64,000 bases of DNA. Source: Hahnella lacustris (GTDB lineage: Bacteria; Pseudomonadota; Gammaproteobacteria; Burkholderiales; Burkholderiaceae_A). Below are positions 8,787 to 17,166 of the stretch, piece by piece. The DNA is taken from NCBI GenBank assembly GCA_965194655.1, contig OZ239148.1, forward strand, positions 1,054,001 to 1,118,000. Direction: 5' to 3'. Each line of letters starts with the position of its first letter. The first letter of the stretch is position 1. The notes under the pieces are model-generated. The model saw nothing but the letters and a program-made list of their open reading frames with translations. It did no database searches and was not told the DNA's origin. The position numbers and the translations under genes are program-made.

Positions 8787-9647
8787 CCAGAGGCTTGGCG
8801 ACCGGTTGGGCTGGTGCTCGGGCAATAGTCCGGTGATCACTGCCGGGTTGTAGCCGTGCTGCAGGTAAGGACTGTTGGGTGATGTCCTCGACAGGACCCG
8901 CTTGGCATCGTCGCGAAGCTGAACGAGCCCGAGTTTGTCGTATCCGTAGATCATCTGGGCCAGCGCCTCCTCTACAGCAGGCGAATCTTGGTAGGTCCGA
9001 ATCACGGTCTGGGCGCGATTCACCGCTGCCATAAATGCGCCTCTGCGAAGGTAGAACCGCGCGGTATGGACCTCGCCTTGAGCCAGGGTATTGATCAGAA
9101 ATTGAAGGCGGGCTCCAGCATCTGCGGCATATCGGCTTTCGGGAAATCTGGTGACCAGTTGCTTGAAAGCGTCGAATGCTTCCTTCGCTGCCTTCGGATC
9201 GCGCTCGGACATGTCCTCGCCGGTGACAGACGAGAACAGGGTGGCGCGGTCATTGAAGTTAATCAGGCCCTTGAGGTAGAGGGCATAGTCGATGCTCGGG
9301 TGGTTCGGGTTGAGACGCATGAAGCGTTCAATGGAGGAGAGCGCCTGGGCCAGGTCTCCTTCCTTCCAGTAGGCGTATGCGGTGTCGAGTTGCGCCTGTT
9401 GAGCGAAACGACCAAAGGGGTAGCGAGACTCAAGCTTGCGGAGCATGGCAATGGCCTGGGCATAATTGCCTGAGCTCATCTCATCCTTGGATTCTTGATA
9501 GAGACGCTCGGGGCTCCACCTCAGGGTTTCGTCTCGGCTATCGGGGCCGGATGCACAACCGACCAGGGCCAGGCTCATGAGCCCAGCAAAAACCAGAGAC
9601 AATGCACGGTGTGAGGAGCGAAGGGTCGAGCCTTGTTGACGAATCAT
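8766..9647 (-). CDS. bamD: outer membrane protein assembly factor BamD (lipoprotein)
   Basis: Essential lipoprotein of the BAM complex that inserts beta-barrel proteins into the outer membrane. From the ATG at 9647 the protein has 293 residues. A signal peptide ends in a lipobox LALVGC with C31 as the lipidated residue. TPR-like helical repeats follow, for example SGNYAQAIAMLRKLESRYP and EGDLAQALSSIERFMRLNP. The longer reading from the TTG at 9659 is less likely. The start lies inside the 5' end of divergent rluD, so both promoters must sit in each other's coding region. Its stop overlaps the helicase gene. Bacteria with bamD beside rluD are common. Confidence 0.95.
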   Translation of the reverse strand: MIRQQGSTLRSSHRALSLVFAGLMSLALVGCASGPDSRDETLRWSPERLYQESKDEMSSGNYAQAIAMLRKLESRYPFGRFAQQAQLDTAYAYWKEGDLAQALSSIERFMRLNPNHPSIDYALYLKGLINFNDRATLFSSVTGEDMSERDPKAAKEAFDAFKQLVTRFPESRYAADAGARLQFLINTLAQGEVHTARFYLRRGAFMAAVNRAQTVIRTYQDSPAVEEALAQMIYGYDKLGLVQLRDDAKRVLSRTSPNSPYLQHGYNPAVITGLLPEHQPNRSPSLWSRLKVW

Positions 9648-10646
9648 GAAGAAATCCAAGCGGCTGAGACAGATCTCAGCCTAGGTGACGAGAGCGCCGA
9701 TTATAGCGAGCCCCAGGTCTTCCGGGTCGATGCAGAGTCGGTCGGCCAGCGCCTGGATCGCGTGCTCGCTCTGCGGTATCCCGATCAGTCGCGTGCGCGC
9801 CTCCAACGCTGGATCGAGCAGGGCTGTGTGCGCGTAGACGGTAAGCCGGTGCGTCCAAGCCAGGCCCTGCGACTCGATCAAGAGGTTTGGATGCAGGCCC
9901 CCGAGCCAGAGCCCCAGGGAGACTGGCTTGCAGAGCCGATGTCGCTGGATGTGGTGTTTGAGGATGCAGATCTGCTGGTGATCAATAAGCCCACGGGCCT
10001 CGTGGTGCATCCCGCAGCCGGCCACCCAAATGGGACCCTGCTCAATGGACTGTTGGCGCACCTTCCTGACCTGCGAGACCTTCCGCGAGCCGGCATTGTC
10101 CATCGGCTCGACCGCGACACCACTGGGCTCATGGTGGTGGCTAAGACCCTGGAATCCCAGACAGAACTGGTGCGCCAGCTTCAAGCTCGCTCGGTCTCCC
10201 GTCGGTATTGGGCGCTCTGCTGGGGAAGCCTTCGTCAAGCCACCACCATTGACGCCCCCATTGGAAGAGACCCTCGAGATCGGCAAAAGCAGGCGGTGCT
10301 CGACTCGGGCGGCAAGGCTGCAGTCACGCATGTCCGCCCCGTTCAGCAGGGACTGCTCGCAACCAAACCGGTCACCCTGGTGGAGTGTCGGCTGGAGACT
10401 GGACGAACCCACCAGATTCGGGTCCACCTTCAGCACCTTGGCTACCCACTCGTGGGCGACCCGGTCTATCTGCGTCGTGCGTCGATGAGCCCGAAGGCGG
10501 TTGGACTCGAACGCCAGGCCCTACACGCGTTCTCTCTGGGTCTCGAGCACCCTCGGCAACGAATGGCTCAGGCCTGGACGGCCCGCGCACCTCAAGACCT
10601 CGAGTCCATCTTGAATCAGGCAGGAATGAATGCGCCAACGCCCTGA
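9633..10646 (+). CDS. rluD: 23S rRNA pseudouridine synthase RluD
   Basis: Converts uridines 1911, 1915 and 1917 of 23S rRNA helix 69 (E. coli numbering) to pseudouridine. An N-terminal S4-like RNA-binding domain (QRLDRVLALRYPDQSRARL, residues 39-57) precedes the catalytic core, with the Asp nucleophile D160 in HRLDRDTTGL and the motif GRTHQIRVHL further on. The only in-frame starts before the S4 domain are the TTG codons at 9633 and 9636, giving an acidic N-terminal extension of about 30 residues. The start region overlaps bamD by 15 bp on the other strand. The pgeF start overlaps the rluD end by 17 bp. Confidence 0.93.
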   Translation: MLTNHEEIQAAETDLSLGDESADYSEPQVFRVDAESVGQRLDRVLALRYPDQSRARLQRWIEQGCVRVDGKPVRPSQALRLDQEVWMQAPEPEPQGDWLAEPMSLDVVFEDADLLVINKPTGLVVHPAAGHPNGTLLNGLLAHLPDLRDLPRAGIVHRLDRDTTGLMVVAKTLESQTELVRQLQARSVSRRYWALCWGSLRQATTIDAPIGRDPRDRQKQAVLDSGGKAAVTHVRPVQQGLLATKPVTLVECRLETGRTHQIRVHLQHLGYPLVGDPVYLRRASMSPKAVGLERQALHAFSLGLEHPRQRMAQAWTARAPQDLESILNQAGMNAPTP

Positions 10647-11394
10647 GATTCCAGCACGCTTTATTCCTGGATTTCCCCCTGGCGTGCGCGCAGTGATGAG
10701 CTCGCGCGGTGCGCAAGACACGCCATGGGGGTTCAACCTCGCAACCCACACTGGAGAACCACCGGAAGCGGTGGCGATCCGTCGAGCCGCGCTGGAGGCT
10801 GAGTGGGGCATTCGGATTCAATGGCTCCATCAGGTTCACGGAGCTCAAGTTCAGGTCCTTCCTGCTGCGCAGGCCACCCCGCAAGCAGATGCCAGCACCA
10901 CACGAGCGCCTGGGCTTGCCTGCGCAGTGATGGTGGCGGATTGCCTTCCCGTCCTCATGGCGCTCGAATCAGGACAGGCCGTTACCGCTGCCCATGCAGG
11001 CTGGCGCGGGCTCGCCGCCGGCGTACTTGAAGCGAGTCTGGAGTCTTTGGTCGGGAACCTGGGCAGACAAACGGTGGTGGCTTGGCTGGGGCCGTGCATC
11101 GGCGCAAGCGACTTCGAGGTGGGGCCAGAGGTTCTTGATGCATTCGGTGGGCCGCGTGGCCCTCTAGCGCAACACTTTCGGCCAAGCCCGCATCGATCCG
11201 GGCATTTGCTTGCTGATCTGCAAGGATTGGCCATGTCCGCCATGGAGCGATGGGCCTTTGATCACCAATGCCAGATCCGATGGGCTGCGCCCCCGGGGGG
11301 ATGCACGATTCGTGAGGCCAAAACATGGTTTTCATATCGTCGAGAAGGCACAACGGGTCGAATGGCTGGACTCATTTGGCGAGAAATCCAATAA
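10630..11394 (+). CDS. pgeF: YfiH/PgeF laccase-domain protein (purine nucleoside phosphorylase-like)
   Basis: A 254-residue member of the multicopper-oxidase-like YfiH (DUF152) family. Members have been reported as peptidoglycan editing factor PgeF and as purine nucleoside phosphorylase/adenosine deaminase (the FAMIN family). Candidate zinc ligands are the His in HQVHGAQV, the Cys in VMVADCLPVL and the His in TAAHAGWRGLA. The C-terminal CTIREAKTWFSYRREGTTGR is also family-typical. The ATG start lies within the rluD 3' end, and the rluD-yfiH pair is widely conserved, which suggests co-transcription. The exact in vivo reaction here cannot be read from sequence. Confidence 0.9.
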   Translation: MRQRPEIPARFIPGFPPGVRAVMSSRGAQDTPWGFNLATHTGEPPEAVAIRRAALEAEWGIRIQWLHQVHGAQVQVLPAAQATPQADASTTRAPGLACAVMVADCLPVLMALESGQAVTAAHAGWRGLAAGVLEASLESLVGNLGRQTVVAWLGPCIGASDFEVGPEVLDAFGGPRGPLAQHFRPSPHRSGHLLADLQGLAMSAMERWAFDHQCQIRWAAPPGGCTIREAKTWFSYRREGTTGRMAGLIWREIQ

Positions 11395-11419
11395 ATTCGG
11401 GCCTTTGCGGGCGCCTCAT

Positions 11420-11448
11420 TTGACAATGACTTGAGCAAGATCAAGAAT
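11420..11448 (+). promoter_or_regulatory. candidate sigma-70 promoter of phaC
   Basis: TTGACA at 11420-11425 is a perfect -35 hexamer. Seventeen bases later AAGAAT (11443-11448) matches four of six -10 positions. It lies in the 125-bp gap between pgeF and phaC, which would give a leader of roughly 65 bases. A clear Shine-Dalgarno CTGAGGAG precedes the phaC ATG. Confidence 0.5.
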
Positions 11449-11519
11449 GATCCTAGAGCGAAGTGTTTTCATCGCCAACGAATGACCCCAGCCTCAGAGG
11501 GTCAACCTGAGGAGAATCC

Positions 11520-13106
11520 ATGAGCCAGACCCCCGTCCCTGTTCCCGCTGAGCGCCTCGCTGAGATTCAAAAAGAATACGTGGAGGGTCTGAGTAAGATT
11601 CTCCTGTCCACTGACGAAGCCACCAGGCTCGCAAAGTCCGACCGACGATTTTCCGCGGATGCCTGGGCTCAAAGCGGGCCATTTGCTCAGCTGGCCGCCC
11701 TCTATGTGCTCAACAGTAAAGCCATGCAGAGCATGGCCTCGTCGCTCACCCTCGACCACAAGACGCAGCAACGGGTGGAATTCATGGTGGAGCAGATGGT
11801 CGATGCTTTCTCTCCAGCCAATTTTCTGGCCACCAACCCCGATGCACAGCAAAAGCTCATCGAGACCAAAGGCGAGAGCCTTCGGCAGGGCATGGATAAC
11901 CTCATGCACGACCTGAGTCAGGGCCGCATCACGCAGTCCGATGAGACCGGATTTGTCGTGGGCGAGAACCTGGCCGTCACGCCCGGTCAGGTGGTCTTCG
12001 AGGACAGGCTGTTTCAGTTGATCCACTACACACCGCGCACAGCCAAAGTCGGCAGCCGCCCGCTGCTCATGGTGCCGCCCTGCATCAACAAGTTCTACAT
12101 CATGGATCTTCAGCCAGGCTCCTCACTGGTGGAGTTTGCGCTGGACCAGGGCCAGGACGTTTATCTGGTCTCCTGGAAGAATCCCGGTGAGTCTGAGCGT
12201 GATGTGACCTGGGACGACTACATTCAACACGGCGTCGTGCACGCCATTGATATGACCTTGGAAGCCAGCCGAAGACCTGACATCAACCTCCTGGGTTTTT
12301 GTGTGGGAGGCACGCTCTGCGCCACCTCTCTCGGGGTCTTGGCCGCACGCGACCACAGCGAAAAAGTACACAGCCTCACGCTCATGACCACGCTCATCGA
12401 CTTTACGGAGACCGGTGTCCTCGACGTCTTCATCGACGAACAGCACGTATCAATGCGGGAATCCACTCTGGGGGGAGGGGGCTTACTGCCAGGCAAGGAA
12501 CTGGCGGCCACCTTCTCGTTCCTGCGTCCAAATGACCTGGTCTGGCCGTATGTCGTGAAGAATTACCTGAAGGGCGAGACCCCCGCGGCCTTCGACATCT
12601 TGTATTGGAATGCAGACAGCACCAACCTACCTGGGCCGTTTTACGCCTGGTACCTTCGCAATACCTATCTCGAGAACAACCTGGTGAAGCCAGGAAAGCT
12701 CAAAGTGGCCGGCGAGAAGCTTGATCTTCGTAAAGTGAAGCAGCCGGTCTATGCCTTTGGTGCCAGGGAGGATCACATCGTGCCGTGGCAATCGGCCTGG
12801 GAGGGTGTGCGCCACCTGGGAGGCAAGAGCCGGTTTGTTTTAGGCGCCAGCGGGCATATTGCTGGAGCGATCAATCCTGCATCCAAAAATAAGCGGTCTT
12901 ACTGGACCAATCCCGCCGCGGGTCCATCCGCTCAGGCTTGGCTCAGTCAGGCTCAGGAACATGCGGGAAGCTGGTGGAACGACTGGGCTCAGTGGATCAA
13001 ACAACACCAGGGTCCGACGATTGCGGCTCCTAAGCCCGCCACACGAGGCCGATTCAAAGCCATTGAGCCAGCGCCAGGGCGCTACGTGAAAGAACGCTCA
13101 GTCTAG
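11520..13106 (+). CDS. phaC: class I poly(3-hydroxyalkanoate) synthase
   Basis: Polymerises (R)-3-hydroxyacyl-CoA, mainly 3-hydroxybutyryl-CoA, into granule polyester. The lipase-like box GFCVGG contains the nucleophile C261. The rest of the triad is D418 in GAREDHIVPWQ and H446 in GASGHIAG; the 28-residue Asp-His spacing equals that of the Cupriavidus enzyme. At 528 residues it is some 60 shorter than the best-known class I synthases, and the difference lies in the less conserved N-terminal domain. The ATG at 11520 has a strong ribosome-binding site. phaB and phaR follow, so this is the first gene of a polyhydroxybutyrate operon. No phaE partner is visible, which argues against class III. 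Confidence 0.95.
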   Translation: MSQTPVPVPAERLAEIQKEYVEGLSKILLSTDEATRLAKSDRRFSADAWAQSGPFAQLAALYVLNSKAMQSMASSLTLDHKTQQRVEFMVEQMVDAFSPANFLATNPDAQQKLIETKGESLRQGMDNLMHDLSQGRITQSDETGFVVGENLAVTPGQVVFEDRLFQLIHYTPRTAKVGSRPLLMVPPCINKFYIMDLQPGSSLVEFALDQGQDVYLVSWKNPGESERDVTWDDYIQHGVVHAIDMTLEASRRPDINLLGFCVGGTLCATSLGVLAARDHSEKVHSLTLMTTLIDFTETGVLDVFIDEQHVSMRESTLGGGGLLPGKELAATFSFLRPNDLVWPYVVKNYLKGETPAAFDILYWNADSTNLPGPFYAWYLRNTYLENNLVKPGKLKVAGEKLDLRKVKQPVYAFGAREDHIVPWQSAWEGVRHLGGKSRFVLGASGHIAGAINPASKNKRSYWTNPAAGPSAQAWLSQAQEHAGSWWNDWAQWIKQHQGPTIAAPKPATRGRFKAIEPAPGRYVKERSV

Positions 13107-13168
13107 GGAAATCCAGCAGGCCAAAGCACTTGAGAGTCGACAGAATTCAATAAAAGAGGAGAGACAAC

Positions 13169-13906
13169 ATGGCAGGACGTTTGGCGTACGTAACCGGGGG
13201 CATGGGCGGCATTGGAACTTCCATCTGCCGCAAGCTACACGACGGGGGCTTCAAGGTGATCGCAGGCTGCGGCCCCAGCCGGGACTTCGAGAAATGGATC
13301 GCAGAACAAAAGGCCGACGGCTACACCTTCTATGCCTCTGTGGGGAATGTAGGTGACTGGAACTCTACCGTTGAGGCCTTCGATAAGGTCAAGGCAGAGC
13401 ACGGCAATCCAGATGTCCTTGTGAACAATGCCGGGATCACCAAGGACGGTGTTTTCCTCAAAATGACGCGCGACCAATGGGATGCAGTCATCGACACCAA
13501 CCTCAACAGCCTATTCAATGTGACCAAGCAGGTGGTCGAAGGCATGGTGGCCAAGGGCTGGGGGCGAATCATCAACATATCCTCAGTCAATGGACAAAAG
13601 GGTCAGTTTGGTCAGACCAATTACTCCACAGCGAAGGCGGGCATCCATGGGTTCACCATGGCGCTCGCCCAAGAGCTTGCAGCGAAGGGAGTGACCGTCA
13701 ATACGGTGTCCCCCGGCTACATCGGAACCGATATGGTGCGGGCCATTAAACCCGAGGTCTTGGAAAAGATTGTCAGCACCATTCCCGTTCGCCGCCTTGG
13801 GGAGCCTGAGGAGATTGGGTCCATCGTCACCTGGCTGGCTGGCGAAGAAAGTGGTTTTGCCACCGGGGCAGATTTCTCGCTCAACGGCGGCCTTCACATG
13901 AGCTGA
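13169..13906 (+). CDS. phaB: acetoacetyl-CoA reductase (NADPH)
   Basis: Short-chain dehydrogenase/reductase that makes (R)-3-hydroxybutyryl-CoA for PhaC. The cofactor loop is TGGMGGIG (residues 9-16), followed by NNAGITKDGVF. Catalytic residues are S139, Y152 and K156 in the segments INISSVNGQKGQFG and QTNYSTAKAG. The 245-residue length and SPGYIGTDMV near residue 185 match PhaB/PhbB rather than FabG, although FabG-like activity cannot be excluded. AAGAGGAGAG ahead of the ATG is a strong ribosome-binding site. It lies 62 bp after phaC and is followed by phaR. Confidence 0.94.
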   Translation: MAGRLAYVTGGMGGIGTSICRKLHDGGFKVIAGCGPSRDFEKWIAEQKADGYTFYASVGNVGDWNSTVEAFDKVKAEHGNPDVLVNNAGITKDGVFLKMTRDQWDAVIDTNLNSLFNVTKQVVEGMVAKGWGRIINISSVNGQKGQFGQTNYSTAKAGIHGFTMALAQELAAKGVTVNTVSPGYIGTDMVRAIKPEVLEKIVSTIPVRRLGEPEEIGSIVTWLAGEESGFATGADFSLNGGLHMS

Positions 13907-13955
13907 TGCGCGTGTGGGCTGGCGCTCCAGCCCACCAAACAACGAGGGGATTTCA

Positions 13956-14501
13956 ATGCCAAACAAAGAACAACAACGCCTCATCAAGAAGTACCCCAAT
14001 CGCCGGCTCTACGACACGCGAACCAGCACCTACATCACCTTGGCAGATGTCAAGGAGTTGGTTCTGTCCCATGAAGATTTTCAGGTCCTTGACGCCAAGT
14101 CAGGGGCGGATCTCACCCGAAGCATCCTGCTGCAGATCATCCTTGAGGAGGAGTCCTCCGGAGTGCCCATTTTTTCCGCCCAGGTGCTCTCGAATGTCAT
14201 TCGCTTCTACGGAAATGCCATGCAAGGCATGATGGGGAGCTATCTGGAAAAGAATATTCAGGCCTTCTCGGAGATCCAGTCGAAGATGCAGGAGCAGTCC
14301 CAGGCCTTTACAACAGGCAAAGGCATTGCGGGGCAGGAGGCCTGGGCGCAGTTCATGGCCAGTCAGGCCCCCGTGATGCAAAACCTCATGACCAACTACA
14401 TCGAACAGAGCAAGAAGGTTTTCATGCAGATGGAAGACCAGATGCAGAACAACACCAAGGCCATGCTCTCTCGATTTGGTTTTCCGCCCGGTCAGGAATA
14501 A
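13956..14501 (+). CDS. phaR: polyhydroxyalkanoate synthesis repressor PhaR
   Basis: DNA- and granule-binding repressor that controls phasin genes and sometimes its own. KYPNRRLYDTRTSTYITLAD at the N-terminus is the hallmark of the PHB/PHA accumulation regulator DNA-binding domain. A long helical, Gln- and Met-rich tail follows (QSKMQEQSQAF, QMEDQMQNNTKAML), consistent with binding hydrophobic granules. The ATG at 13956, preceded by ACGAGGGGA, is preferred over the in-frame ATG at 13914 because the domain normally begins within about 15 residues of the start. The protein then has 181 residues. rimO begins 9 bp downstream. Confidence 0.92.
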   Translation: MPNKEQQRLIKKYPNRRLYDTRTSTYITLADVKELVLSHEDFQVLDAKSGADLTRSILLQIILEEESSGVPIFSAQVLSNVIRFYGNAMQGMMGSYLEKNIQAFSEIQSKMQEQSQAFTTGKGIAGQEAWAQFMASQAPVMQNLMTNYIEQSKKVFMQMEDQMQNNTKAMLSRFGFPPGQE

Positions 14502-14510
14502 TCTGGCGGT

Positions 14511-15890
14511 ATGCACAAAGCGCCCACGGTCGGTTTTGTCTCCCTCGGCTGCCCCAAGGCGCTGGTTGACTCAGAAAGAATTCTCACGCAACTGAAGGCG
14601 GAGGGATATGGCATCAGCGAAAGCTATGAAGGTGCCGACCTCGTCGTCGTGAACACCTGTGGCTTTATCGACGACGCAGTTCAGGAAAGCCTGGATGCAA
14701 TTGGTGAGGCCCTGGAGGAAAACGGTAAGGTGATCGTGACCGGGTGCCTAGGCGCCAAGAGTGGGGAGGGCGGTCAGTCCCTGATCACCCAAGTCCATCC
14801 GAAGGTTCTGGCCGTCACAGGTCCCCATGCCACGGCTGAGGTGATGCAGGCGGTTCACACCCACCTGCCGAAACCCCACGATCCTTTCACGGATCTCGTG
14901 CCGGAGCAGGGCATTCGCCTGACCCCCGCCCACTACGCCTATCTCAAGATCTCCGAAGGCTGCAATCACCGTTGCAGCTTCTGCATCATTCCGAGTATGC
15001 GTGGCGATCTGGTCTCGCGGCCGATTGGTGAGGTGATGCGAGAGGCCGAGGCGCTCGTCAAAGCAGGCGTTCGTGAACTGCTGGTGATCTCTCAAGACAC
15101 CAGTGCGTATGGCGTCGACCTGAAGTATCGGACTGATTTCGTCGACGGACGGCCCGTCAAGACTCGCATGACGGAGCTCTGCCGGGAGCTCGGCCAATTG
15201 GGCGTTTGGGTTCGCCTGCATTATGTCTACCCCTATCCGCATGTCGATGAGGTCTTGGAGCTGATGGCTGAGGGTAAGGTCCTGCCTTATTTGGATGTTC
15301 CCTTTCAACATGCTCACCCCGACGTGCTGCGTCGAATGAAGCGGCCAGCCTCTGGGGAGCGGAACCTCGAGCGTATCCAGGCCTGGAGGCGCGCCGTGCC
15401 AGACCTCACGCTACGTAGTACCTTCATCGCCGGGTTCCCAGGTGAGACCGATCAAGAGTTTCAGGCCTTGCTCGACTTCCTCAGCGAAGCTGAGATCGAT
15501 CGGCTGGGCTGTTTTGCCTTCAGTCCAGTAGAGGGCGCCTCGGCCAATGCGCTGCAGGGCGCTCTACCCGATGAGGTTCGTCAGGCTCGAGCAGATCAGG
15601 TCATGGAACACCAGGCTGCGATCTCCGCCAAGCGGCTCGCACGCTGGGTTGGGCGCAGAACCACGGTGCTGATTGATGAGCTCGACCTGGACGAAGGCTG
15701 CTTGATTGGTCGAACGGTTGGAGACGCCCCTGATGTGGATGGGATTGTGCGTGTGCGCCCCGACCCTAACTCTCGGCACGCAGTGACCGCCGAGGTCGGG
15801 CAGTTTTGTGAGGTTGAGATCATTGAAAGCGATGATTACGACCTAGAGGCGATCTTCATCCGAGGGCAGCTCAGCGAAGGTATAACTTAA
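14511..15890 (+). CDS. rimO: ribosomal protein S12 Asp methylthiotransferase RimO
   Basis: Radical SAM methylthiotransferase that modifies the conserved Asp of ribosomal protein S12. The N-terminal MTTase domain has cluster cysteines C14 (SLGCPKALVDSE), C50 (VVNTCGFI) and C79 (VTGCLGA). The radical SAM cluster is C151, C155 and C158 in SEGCNHRCSFCIIPSMRG. A C-terminal TRAM domain occupies about the last 70 residues. The 459-residue length is typical, and SLGCPK plus the S12-type radical SAM motif distinguish it from MiaB. It lies between phaR and phaA, separating the thiolase from the other polyhydroxybutyrate genes. Confidence 0.95.
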   Translation: MHKAPTVGFVSLGCPKALVDSERILTQLKAEGYGISESYEGADLVVVNTCGFIDDAVQESLDAIGEALEENGKVIVTGCLGAKSGEGGQSLITQVHPKVLAVTGPHATAEVMQAVHTHLPKPHDPFTDLVPEQGIRLTPAHYAYLKISEGCNHRCSFCIIPSMRGDLVSRPIGEVMREAEALVKAGVRELLVISQDTSAYGVDLKYRTDFVDGRPVKTRMTELCRELGQLGVWVRLHYVYPYPHVDEVLELMAEGKVLPYLDVPFQHAHPDVLRRMKRPASGERNLERIQAWRRAVPDLTLRSTFIAGFPGETDQEFQALLDFLSEAEIDRLGCFAFSPVEGASANALQGALPDEVRQARADQVMEHQAAISAKRLARWVGRRTTVLIDELDLDEGCLIGRTVGDAPDVDGIVRVRPDPNSRHAVTAEVGQFCEVEIIESDDYDLEAIFIRGQLSEGIT

Positions 15891-15911
15891 TCAGAAAGAG
15901 GAGATCTGAAG

Positions 15912-17087
15912 ATGCGTGAAGTGGTCGTTTTGAGTGCGGTTCGTTCCGCCATTGGCGGTTTTGCAGGAAGCCTTTCCAGCCTCGAGCCCTCAGAGCTTGG
16001 TGGCATGGTTCTTAAAGAGGCCATTGGTCGTTCTGGCGTGGACCCCAATCAGGTGAACTATGCCGTGGTGGGTAACTGCATTCCAACCGAGAAGCGCTCC
16101 CCCTACGTGGGTCGCGTGGTGAGCATCCAGGGCGGCATGCCCATGAGCTCGGTCGCCCTCACCATCAACCGCCTCTGCGGCTCAGCCCTTCAGGCCATCG
16201 TCTCGACCAGCCAGAACATCCTGCTCGATGACTGTGATTTTGGCGTGGGTGGCGGTGTAGAGGTCATGAGCCGTGGGGGTTATCTCAGCCCCGCCATGCG
16301 CTCTGGCGCTCGGATGGGCGACAGCCAGATGATTGACACTATGGTGGCCACCCTCACAGATCCGTTCGGTGTGGGCCACATGGGCATTACGGCCGAAAAC
16401 CTCGCCACCAAGCACAACATCAGCCGTGAGGAGCAGGACGCTTTCGCGCTGGAGTCGCAGAATCGCGCTGCCAAAGCCATTGCGGAGGGCCGATTCAAAG
16501 ACCAGATCGTCCCGATCACCCTCAGCTCTCGCAAGGGAGACGTGGTGTTTGACACCGATGAGCATCCCCGGGCGACCACTCTGGAGGCCCTTGCCAAGAT
16601 GAAGCCTGCCTTCAAGAAGGACGGCTCCGTGACGGCCGGAAATGCCTCTGGCATCAACGACGCAGCGGCATTCTTGGTGCTGGGCGAGGCCAAAGCAGCT
16701 GCATCGGCCGGTTATAAGCCCCTCGCTGTGGTCCGAGGCTATGCGGTTGCGGGTGTTCCCAATGAGGTGATGGGCGAGGGCCCGATTCCGTCGACCAAGA
16801 TCGCCCTCCAGAAGGCTGGTCTGACGCTCGATCAGATCGACGTGATTGAGTCCAATGAGGCCTTTGCTGCTCAGGCTTTAACGGTCACGAAGGTCCTTGG
16901 GTTTGATCCGGCAAAAGTGAACGTGAATGGTGGTGCGATTGCCTTAGGTCACCCCGTCGGCGCCACCGGTGCCATCATCGCCACCAAGTGCATCCATGAG
17001 CTGCACCGAACGGGCGGCCGCTATGGTCTTGCCACCATGTGTATCGGTGGCGGCCAGGGCATTGCCGTGGTGTTCGAGCGGGTCTAA
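15912..17087 (+). CDS. phaA: acetyl-CoA acetyltransferase (beta-ketothiolase)
   Basis: Condenses two acetyl-CoA to acetoacetyl-CoA, the first step of polyhydroxybutyrate synthesis. Active-site residues are C89 in NRLCGSALQAI, H347 in GGAIALGHPVGATGA and C377 in MCIGGGQG; NEAFAAQA is also present. The 391-residue length is standard for biosynthetic thiolases. AAAGAGGAGAT gives a strong ribosome-binding site. Its place behind phaCBR-rimO supports the PhaA role, although the sequence alone would also fit a general acetoacetyl-CoA thiolase (AtoB-like). A hairpin terminator follows directly. Confidence 0.93.
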   Translation: MREVVVLSAVRSAIGGFAGSLSSLEPSELGGMVLKEAIGRSGVDPNQVNYAVVGNCIPTEKRSPYVGRVVSIQGGMPMSSVALTINRLCGSALQAIVSTSQNILLDDCDFGVGGGVEVMSRGGYLSPAMRSGARMGDSQMIDTMVATLTDPFGVGHMGITAENLATKHNISREEQDAFALESQNRAAKAIAEGRFKDQIVPITLSSRKGDVVFDTDEHPRATTLEALAKMKPAFKKDGSVTAGNASGINDAAAFLVLGEAKAAASAGYKPLAVVRGYAVAGVPNEVMGEGPIPSTKIALQKAGLTLDQIDVIESNEAFAAQALTVTKVLGFDPAKVNVNGGAIALGHPVGATGAIIATKCIHELHRTGGRYGLATMCIGGGQGIAVVFERV

Positions 17088-17113
17088 GCGGTGATCTGCT
17101 TCGGCAGGGAGAG

Positions 17114-17140
17114 GGGGGCCCGGTGGGCTCCCTTTCTTTT
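17114..17140 (+). terminator. rho-independent terminator after phaA
   Basis: GGGGGCCC (17114-17121) pairs with GGGCTCCC (17125-17132), one G-U pair included, across a GGT loop, followed by TTTCTTTT. It lies 26 bp past the phaA stop and ends the phaC-to-phaA unit before the convergent tatD gene. Confidence 0.75.
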
Positions 17141-17166
17141 CCCCCTGTTAGTTTACATAATAAACC

